The notes under the pieces are model-generated. The model was not told where the DNA came from, ran no database searches, and saw only the letters and a program-made list of their open reading frames with translations. From contig JAPOYQ010000175.1 in the NCBI GenBank assembly GCA_026706505.1, positions 1 through 15,250 on the forward strand: a DNA stretch of 15,250 bases, written 5' to 3'. Of the stretch, positions 6,924 to 12,500 are shown piece after piece; the stretch's first letter is position 1; each line of letters begins with the position of its first letter. Position numbers and translations under genes: made by a program. The DNA is from Gemmatimonadota bacterium (GTDB taxonomy: Bacteria; Latescibacterota; UBA2968; UBA8231).

Positions 6924-8783
6924 CTATTTAGCCTGCTCGATAGCGATCGCGCCGGCCTCGCTTTTGAGCACAAAATCCGCTGCCAGTATATCAAGGCCGC
7001 TATGCGCGTTCGACAGCACCATTACCTCGGAGTTGTTGGCCATAAGGGGAGGCTTGTCCTCAGCCTTATCCTCAAAGGCCGTAGATCGGACTTGACCACA
7101 TAGCGTGAACGCAGTCAGATGCACCTTGTCCAGCAAAACCTCGTCGAGCAGGGCCTCTGCAAGCGAGAGATGGATATCGCCGGCGCACGATTCCAGTTCA
7201 ATGCGGCTGTCCGCGGCGAGTTGATCCTGATGCAACTGCGTTTGGCCAAAGCGGTTGTAGATCCGCACCCGGCCCCCCAGCCGCGCGGCCTTGATCTGCA
7301 CACTGCCCACGTCAATATCCACGCCGCCGCGAATATCCTCTATACGACAATCTTCAGCCGTATGACGCCTGGCCTCGTGGCCCTCCATCCTCACGCCGAG
7401 GTATCGGTAGTAGCGCTGGTAGAGTTTGCCGCGGATATTGCGCGCTGTCTCCAGCGCACTGTCGAAGAGTTCCACATCGCCCTCAATATCGGCCACCTCC
7501 TCACAGGTCGATTCGATAAAACTAATTGAGCCTTGCAAACCAGAGGCGCGGACCTGCTTCCCTTTGATGACGGTCACGCGCTTGCCCTTGGGCACCAGCA
7601 ATACTAAGCTGGCGGAACCAACCGGTCCGTGGACCCTTTCGAGCGACGTGCTGTTGGGGCGAAAGACCTTTTGGACTTCTGCCGTAACAGCCGAGGGCGG
7701 CAGGATTATGTCTTCGAGCTTTTCGCGATAGACCGTTATCCGCGTGGCCCGTCCCAACCTCAAGCGCATATCAGCCGGCATACTGCCGCCGGTATATGCC
7801 TGCATCTGGGGAAAGGCATCCGTCGTCTTGACACCATTTGCCACACCCCACGGATGGCAACCCCCCAAGAAATAGGCCCGCCAGATCTGTCCGCTGCCCA
7901 TTGACATGGCCTTGGGGTGGCCGTTTTGCACTCTGGTCCCCATGAATACCTCGCCCTCGTGTGGCCCGCTGGCAAAAAAATAGTCCACTTGGTCGGCCCC
8001 GATTTCGATCCCTTCGACGCTCTCCCGGGCCTTTTCCCGCGTCAACCCAATTGCACTGAGCGTCCCTTCGAGCACTGCATCTTCGCCCTCGGCTTGGCGG
8101 ATCTCGAGATCGGTGTCGAGGGCGCAGTAGAAGACGATACGCTCAGTGTCTCTTAGCGGAATCGTCTCCTGCACCTGTCGGGTGGCGATTTGGCACACCA
8201 CCTCCTGGACTTGTTCGGTCACGTCAATTGGCTTCATGGCAATCTCCTCGTGGTCGGGTTCGTCCCATAGCTGGCGCAGCCGGATGCGTCCTTGTTGCAA
8301 TCGGCCGCACACCGTACTCAGGGGGACTTCCATCAACTCGGCGATTTCTCGGTAGGACAGGCCACTCAGGTAGTACATCAGCACGGCCGAGCGGTAGTGT
8401 TCGGGCAACAAATCAACGGCCTCTTGCAACTCCAGCCGCCGCATCTGGTCGGCGTGCTCGGCCGCGGCCGCATTCTCCAGAGCCATCTCTGCCGAATCCA
8501 ACGGCTGTGTCCGCCTGCGGTCGCGTAACCAGTCCTTGCAGCGGTTGGCTACGATGTGCATCAACCATCTCCCGAAGTGCCTCCTATCGCGCAGTTGCCC
8601 CAAGCGGCAATACGCCGCAACAAAGGCGTCTTGGACAATGTCTTGGGCATCGACCCGCGAGCGCACGTAGCGCAGGGCCGTGGCAAAGGCCGCGTTCTGG
8701 TAGCGCCGGACGAGCGGCTCAAAGGCTTGCGCGTTGCCCGCCAAGCAGCGCTCGACGAAGTTTTCGGGATGGAAGTTGTCCAT
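6924..8783 (-). CDS. ECF RNA polymerase sigma factor fused to a DUF4097-like beta-rich domain
   Basis: The reading frame is unbroken for 619 residues. Residues 7-90 are sigma region 2: FEPLVRRYQNAAFATALRYV, then DAQDIVQDAFVAAYCRLGQL (core-binding and -10 recognition). Residues about 120-172 are region 4: LLPEHYRSAVLMYYLSGLSY, REIAELMEVPLSTVCGRLQQG, with its helix-turn-helix for -35 recognition. Normal ECF factors stop near here. This one continues for about 440 residues. The last 190 (for example DIRGGVDIDVGSVQIKAARL, RIELESCAGDIHLSLAEA, SGLDILAADFVLKSEAGAI) alternate short beta strands with Gly/Asp turns, as in DUF4097/putative-adhesin beta-solenoids. I do not recognise residues about 205-400. 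No transmembrane segment is visible, so the whole protein should be cytoplasmic. The gene likely autoregulates and controls the permease behind it. There is no clear Shine-Dalgarno before 8783. An internal ATG at 8237 has one. Confidence 0.85.
   Translation of the reverse strand: MDNFHPENFVERCLAGNAQAFEPLVRRYQNAAFATALRYVRSRVDAQDIVQDAFVAAYCRLGQLRDRRHFGRWLMHIVANRCKDWLRDRRRTQPLDSAEMALENAAAAEHADQMRRLELQEAVDLLPEHYRSAVLMYYLSGLSYREIAELMEVPLSTVCGRLQQGRIRLRQLWDEPDHEEIAMKPIDVTEQVQEVVCQIATRQVQETIPLRDTERIVFYCALDTDLEIRQAEGEDAVLEGTLSAIGLTREKARESVEGIEIGADQVDYFFASGPHEGEVFMGTRVQNGHPKAMSMGSGQIWRAYFLGGCHPWGVANGVKTTDAFPQMQAYTGGSMPADMRLRLGRATRITVYREKLEDIILPPSAVTAEVQKVFRPNSTSLERVHGPVGSASLVLLVPKGKRVTVIKGKQVRASGLQGSISFIESTCEEVADIEGDVELFDSALETARNIRGKLYQRYYRYLGVRMEGHEARRHTAEDCRIEDIRGGVDIDVGSVQIKAARLGGRVRIYNRFGQTQLHQDQLAADSRIELESCAGDIHLSLAEALLDEVLLDKVHLTAFTLCGQVRSTAFEDKAEDKPPLMANNSEVMVLSNAHSGLDILAADFVLKSEAGAIAIEQAK
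8235..8249 (-). promoter_or_regulatory. Internal ribosome binding site and ATG at the sigma/DUF4097 junction
   Basis: On the minus strand GAGGAG (8244-8249) is followed six bases later by ATG (8235-8237), in frame with the fusion protein at Met183, exactly after sigma region 4. Translation from here would make the 437-residue C-terminal domain alone. The GAGGAG also encodes Glu-Glu, so it may be chance. Confidence 0.4.
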
Positions 8784-8819
8784 AGGTATTCAAATGCGGG
8801 ACTGATGACGCATATCAGC

Positions 8820-8839
8820 CCGTCTGTAAGTAAAGACGG
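8820..8839. repeat. Short inverted repeat upstream of the sigma-factor gene
   Basis: CCGTCT (8820-8825) and AGACGG (8834-8839) form a six-base palindrome with an eight-base loop, 37 bases before the sigma gene start at 8783. It could be a leader hairpin or an operator. It is too short to be more than suggestive. Confidence 0.25.
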
Positions 8840-8853
8840 CCAGAGAGGGGAAA

Positions 8854-8882
8854 ATTAAAAAGGCCCAGACACTTTTTTGTAA
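8854..8882 (-). promoter_or_regulatory. Candidate sigma70-like promoter for the sigma/permease operon
   Basis: The minus strand reads TTACAA (8877-8882), 17 bases, then TTTAAT (8854-8859). The -10 box matches five of six consensus bases, but the -35 only three. The site would give a leader of about 65 bases carrying the inverted repeat at 8820-8839. An ECF-type autoregulated promoter may exist instead; none with an obvious AAC/CGTC pattern was found. Confidence 0.25.
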
Positions 8883-8901
8883 GAGCCTGTCTGAAAACCC
8901 T

Positions 8902-9064
8902 CTTTCCGCAGGTGGTCGATATTGACGGAAGCAATTTAGTTGAATTGACCAACGGCTTGGGCGGAAATTGGCCCTCCTGGCGACCAGTTCCCCCTGCCGC
9001 TACGAGCGTCGAGGCTCAGTCGTGGGGACGGCTCAAATCACTGCTTTCAGAGGGCACCCGTTAG
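8902..9064 (+). pseudogene. C-terminal remnant of a PD40/TolB-like beta-propeller protein
   Basis: The plus-strand frame reads FPQVVDIDGSNLVELTNGLG, then GNWPSWRPVPPAATSVEAQS, WGRLKSLLSEGTR and TAG at 9062-9064. The pattern (I/V)xxxDxDGSNxxxLTN...xPSWxP is the repeat of PD40 (WD40-like) propellers found in TolB and in many exported proteins. The following tail looks like a natural C-terminus. There is no start codon or upstream repeat: the frame closes at TAA 8831-8833, and residues before FPQ look noncoding. The remnant's stop overlaps the stop of the opposing gene (TAA, 9061-9063). I infer that the 5' part of a longer gene was deleted. Confidence 0.55.
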
Positions 9065-10962
9065 TACGCCACGTTGACTAGGCCGCTGTGGCGCGTGGTG
9101 CCGACATCGGCTGCGATCTCGAGGTGATAGAGGTACATCCCCGGTGCGACCAGCCTCCCCCAATCGTCGCGCCCATCCCAAACTTGGGCAAAGCGTCCGC
9201 TCTGGTCCTCGCCGGCATAGCCCCGGCGCACCAAGCCACCTCCCAAATCATAGATGCGAAACAAGATCGCTGCTGGCCGCGTCAGCTTGAGCAAGCTATA
9301 GGCGACTGCGAACAGGTCGTTGACCCCGTCGCCGTTGGGCGTCAGCACCCGCGGCGTCGGCTCCACATCGGCGACAAGGGCAGCGTTTGACGCGGAGAGG
9401 CGCACCGTCAGGCCCTCACCCAGTAGTACAGGATCTACATCCGCTTCGCGTGCGTGCTGGAACATCTCGTAGGGTGCCTCATCCAAGACGTGGCGCTGCT
9501 CGCCTACGCGCACATCAAAACGCGTCCCATCGACAAAGACCTTGCCGCGAAAGAAAATGTGCACGAGGCTGCCGTCCTTTAGCACCCGCTGCCAGAGATT
9601 TACGGCAAATCCGCGTCCGGGGTCCAAGCGCAGGGTGTGCAGTGCGTACTCGTCATCAACCTTGACGCTGTCAATGCCCTCGATCTGCGCTGCGGTCAGA
9701 ACCTCGACGAAGCGAAAGCCGGTGTCTGACCGCTCCGCGAGGCGGTGCGTCTGCACGATCGCCACAAAGGCTGTCTCCACCCCGACATCGACTAGCGGTG
9801 GGCTGATCTCGGCGTAGATCTCGCCGGCAACCGGCGGCGAAGAGTACTCGAAGACGAGTCGTTCTAACTTGACGCCCGGCTGCAAAAAGCGCACTTGGAA
9901 CTGCAAGAAGCGATTCGGGCTCGGCGAGCGCACCACCCCGCCGGTGACCGTTTCCCAGCCGCTCCAGTCGGGATTGGACGCGACCGGCCCTTGGTCAATG
10001 CCTGGGAATTCGGGGGCATTTTCCCAGACCCCTCGACTGACCCGGATCTCTTCTGGTCCTTGGGTGATGAAGTAATGCACTGGCTCGTCATCCGGGCCGG
10101 TGCGCGTCTGCACCACAATGGGCAATTCCTCCAGCGGCGCGCCGCCCTCGTGGCGCAGCCGCCCCCACACCGGCGTTCCAGTGGTGGCCAAAAGCGGCAC
10201 TGAGCGAAAAAACCCCGGCAGCGTCGTGCCGTCTGTGTAAAGCTCCAACTCGGCCAGCTCCCAAGGTGCGTCGCCTAGGGGCTGGAAGCGCACGTAGCGC
10301 GCTTGGCGCTGGCCGCTGACTGGGAGGACACCCGGCCACTCGATAACCGCACGGATATTGGGCCTGGTAGTGCTAAAGAACACATAGCGTTGGAAGCGGA
10401 CATCGCCGCCGAGATGTCCGGCGGCGGGATAGTCGTTAGCTGTCAACAGGCGCTCCAAGGCATCCACCGGCTGTAGTCGGTCGCCCAGCCCCAAGTCAAA
10501 AGTCTGCGGAAAGCGGCCTATGTGTTCGGCATCGAGGCGCGGGAACGCTCTAGTCCGCACGATGGTATAGGCCCCGCCCAAGTCGATGTAGATCGACGCT
10601 TGGCGACTCAACCCGAACTCATCGGGGTCAAAGGCCGTCCCCGGGTCGCCGTCGGCAATGGCCTGCACCGCAGTTATATCGCGGCGAAACACGGGCCATT
10701 CAACCGTCTCCTCCAGCAAGCCCACAGTAGGCTCTGTGACCGAGACCAAAATCTGTCCGCCCCGAGCGCGCGCGTTGGCCATCAGATTCTCGTCTGGCGT
10801 CACCGCCCACGTCCACAGCGAATCAGGTGCCCTGTTGACGAAGGCCACGGAGTCTTGGATGGCTAGGTAAGAGTACCCTTCCCGGCCCACCACCAGTTCC
10901 AACTGCGGCCAAGCCGAACCGGCGCTCAACGCAATCGCCCATATGCAGAGACGTAATTTCAT
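9061..10962 (-). CDS. Exported protein with discoidin-like domain and C-terminal FlgD-like Ig domain
   Basis: The 633-residue protein has a signal peptide at about 1-18. Residues about 98-245 look like a divergent F5/8-type (discoidin) carbohydrate-binding sandwich: AIADGDPGTAFDP, SIYIDLGGAY, then ARYVRFQPLG and WELAELELYTDG. Residues 250-530 are beta-rich and unrecognised. The C-terminal part carries VLTPNGDGVNDLF (539-551) and VWDGRDDWGRLVAPGMYLYH (594-613), the signature of FlgD-Ig/CHU_C domains. These often end surface proteins of FCB bacteria and can serve as sorting or anchoring modules. The start at 10962 overlaps the upstream stop by one base (TGATG) and has no Shine-Dalgarno, pointing to translational coupling. 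It is the last gene of the operon. It probably acts at the cell surface by binding a glycan or another surface protein; this is inference. Confidence 0.8.
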   Translation of the reverse strand: MKLRLCIWAIALSAGSAWPQLELVVGREGYSYLAIQDSVAFVNRAPDSLWTWAVTPDENLMANARARGGQILVSVTEPTVGLLEETVEWPVFRRDITAVQAIADGDPGTAFDPDEFGLSRQASIYIDLGGAYTIVRTRAFPRLDAEHIGRFPQTFDLGLGDRLQPVDALERLLTANDYPAAGHLGGDVRFQRYVFFSTTRPNIRAVIEWPGVLPVSGQRQARYVRFQPLGDAPWELAELELYTDGTTLPGFFRSVPLLATTGTPVWGRLRHEGGAPLEELPIVVQTRTGPDDEPVHYFITQGPEEIRVSRGVWENAPEFPGIDQGPVASNPDWSGWETVTGGVVRSPSPNRFLQFQVRFLQPGVKLERLVFEYSSPPVAGEIYAEISPPLVDVGVETAFVAIVQTHRLAERSDTGFRFVEVLTAAQIEGIDSVKVDDEYALHTLRLDPGRGFAVNLWQRVLKDGSLVHIFFRGKVFVDGTRFDVRVGEQRHVLDEAPYEMFQHAREADVDPVLLGEGLTVRLSASNAALVADVEPTPRVLTPNGDGVNDLFAVAYSLLKLTRPAAILFRIYDLGGGLVRRGYAGEDQSGRFAQVWDGRDDWGRLVAPGMYLYHLEIAADVGTTRHSGLVNVAY

Positions 10963-12500
10963 CAGAAGATGATATTGCGGTTGCTCTCTACAAGCACATC
11001 AATCAGGTCAATACTGGCCTCGCTGAGCGGATTGCCGTGCAGGTCGGCCGAAAGCAGCTTCTCCAGCGTTAGCAACGCAGCGATATCCACGACCTGATTG
11101 TCCGGCAGGCGCAGGCGTCTGAGTTCGGGGAGGCCGGCCAGCGGCGAAAGATCTTCCACTAAGTTCTGGCCAAAGAACAGAGCCGCTAGATGCGGCTTGT
11201 CGGCCAGCGGACTGAGGTCGCCGACCAAGTTGGCGGTAAAGTCCAAGGCTTCGAGGGAATGCAACCCACCTAGGGGCAAAATCTCGACTACAGCGTTGTT
11301 GGCAAATTCGAGCTGTTCTAGGGCGTACAATTCGGCCAGCGGTGCAATATCCGTCACCCGATTGTGCGAAAAGCGCAGCTTTGCCAGCCGCTCTAGCCCA
11401 GCCAGCGGCGACAGGTCCTCGACTGCATTGTCCGCGAGATACAGTATCTCCAGTCGGCGGAGATTCGCCAGCGGCGACAGGTCTTGTATTTGGTTTATTT
11501 CGAGCCACAATTCGCGCAGGTTGACCAAACCGCCCAGCGGCGCAATATCCACAATGGCATTGTTGTTGAGATTGAGCTTCTCCAAGCTCGTCAGTCGGGA
11601 TAGGGCGCTAATATCTTCGATCTTGGCCGTTGCCAATTGGAGGATATGAAGCCTGCTCAAGTCCGCCAGCGGCAACAGGCTCTCCAACTCGCCCTCCCTA
11701 ATAGAGCCGCTAAAACTCAGGCTTTCTAAGTTGGTTAGATGCTCAATGCCCTCCAGCGACTTGACCGAGCTGTTGAGCATCAGACGGGTAATCGCTCGCA
11801 GTTCTACCGCGGTCAATTCCTCGGTTGGCTTCCTGACCGCACTGCGCACCGCACGCTCTAGTTGAGCATCTTGGAAGAAAATCCCCGGCAGGAAAAAGGT
11901 CACCTCCATCCCCCGCTCGCGCAGGGCCTCCACTTGGTCTAGGTCAAGCGGGTTGCCCGACAGTTCGACGCTGCGCAAGCGCCGGAGCCGCGCAAGCACC
12001 GCAACATCGCGGACTTGGTTGCCGTCGAGGTTGAGCAGTCCCAACCGCGTCAACCGCGCCAGTGGCGCAAGGTCTTCTACTTGGTTGCCGTCGAGATTGA
12101 GTGCCCTTAGTAGCAGGAGATTGGCCAGCGGTACCAGGTCGGCGATCTCGTTGTTGGATAGGTCGAGCACCTGTAGCCGGGTCAATCCGGCGAGCGGGCC
12201 AATATCTACTACGGCATTGTCGCCCAGCATCAGGGTATCCAAGCCACTCAGCCGCCCAATCCCCTCGATAGCTGTGATCCCATAGCCGCCCGCGTCTAGC
12301 GTTCGCAACCCAGATAGCTCCTCGCTATCCAAGCCCCCTTGCGGCTGTCCCAGCACCTGCCGCACCGCCCGTTCAAGCCCTGCGTCCGCGAAGGTGCTGT
12401 GGTCAAAGATCGGCTCTTCGTCTGAGATTGGGGGTTGGAGGGGCGGGCGCTCACTGCTACAACCTAGCCACAAGAGTGCCGCCCAGAGTGCGTATCTCAT
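10962..12500 (-). CDS. Exported leucine-rich-repeat protein (internalin-like), probable lipoprotein
   Basis: The 512-residue protein has a short N-terminal hydrophobic segment ending LLWLGC14SS. It is a probable but slightly off-consensus lipobox (Trp at -3). There are two LRR arrays, each opened by the same cap motif: FADAGLERAVRQVLGQP (37-53) and FFQDAQLERAVRSAVRKP (208-225). The first array runs about 60-195 and the second about 235-495. The repeat unit is 22 residues, LSPLAxLxxLxxLxLxxNxVxD, as in internalin-type LRRs, which form curved protein-binding solenoids. Its ATG overlaps the upstream stop as ATGA, with GGGAG eight bases before, so it is co-translated with the barrel gene. A role in surface protein-protein binding within the operon's assembly is likely but not shown. 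Confidence 0.85.
   Translation of the reverse strand: MRYALWAALLWLGCSSERPPLQPPISDEEPIFDHSTFADAGLERAVRQVLGQPQGGLDSEELSGLRTLDAGGYGITAIEGIGRLSGLDTLMLGDNAVVDIGPLAGLTRLQVLDLSNNEIADLVPLANLLLLRALNLDGNQVEDLAPLARLTRLGLLNLDGNQVRDVAVLARLRRLRSVELSGNPLDLDQVEALRERGMEVTFFLPGIFFQDAQLERAVRSAVRKPTEELTAVELRAITRLMLNSSVKSLEGIEHLTNLESLSFSGSIREGELESLLPLADLSRLHILQLATAKIEDISALSRLTSLEKLNLNNNAIVDIAPLGGLVNLRELWLEINQIQDLSPLANLRRLEILYLADNAVEDLSPLAGLERLAKLRFSHNRVTDIAPLAELYALEQLEFANNAVVEILPLGGLHSLEALDFTANLVGDLSPLADKPHLAALFFGQNLVEDLSPLAGLPELRRLRLPDNQVVDIAALLTLEKLLSADLHGNPLSEASIDLIDVLVESNRNIIF
11401..11483. repeat. DNA-level tandem repeat within the LRR gene (66-bp period)
   Basis: The 17-mer GCCAGCGGCGACAGGTC occurs at 11401-11417 and again exactly at 11467-11483, 66 bases apart, equal to one 22-residue LRR. 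A related pair, TTGGTTGCCGTCGAG at 12015-12029 and 12081-12095, shows the same 66-base spacing in the first array. These are coding repeats that could drive slippage or recombination, changing repeat number. Confidence 0.7.

Noticed and set aside
8881..8898. AAGAGCCTGTCTGAAAAC, which resembles an insertion-sequence terminal repeat
   Set aside because: No matching inverted copy, target duplication or transposase was found in the window. It may mark a breakpoint, but the sequence alone does not show it.
11100..12290. Regularly spaced repeats that could suggest a CRISPR array
   Set aside because: Spacing is exactly 66 bases with diverging units and continuous coding potential, matching 22-residue leucine-rich repeats.
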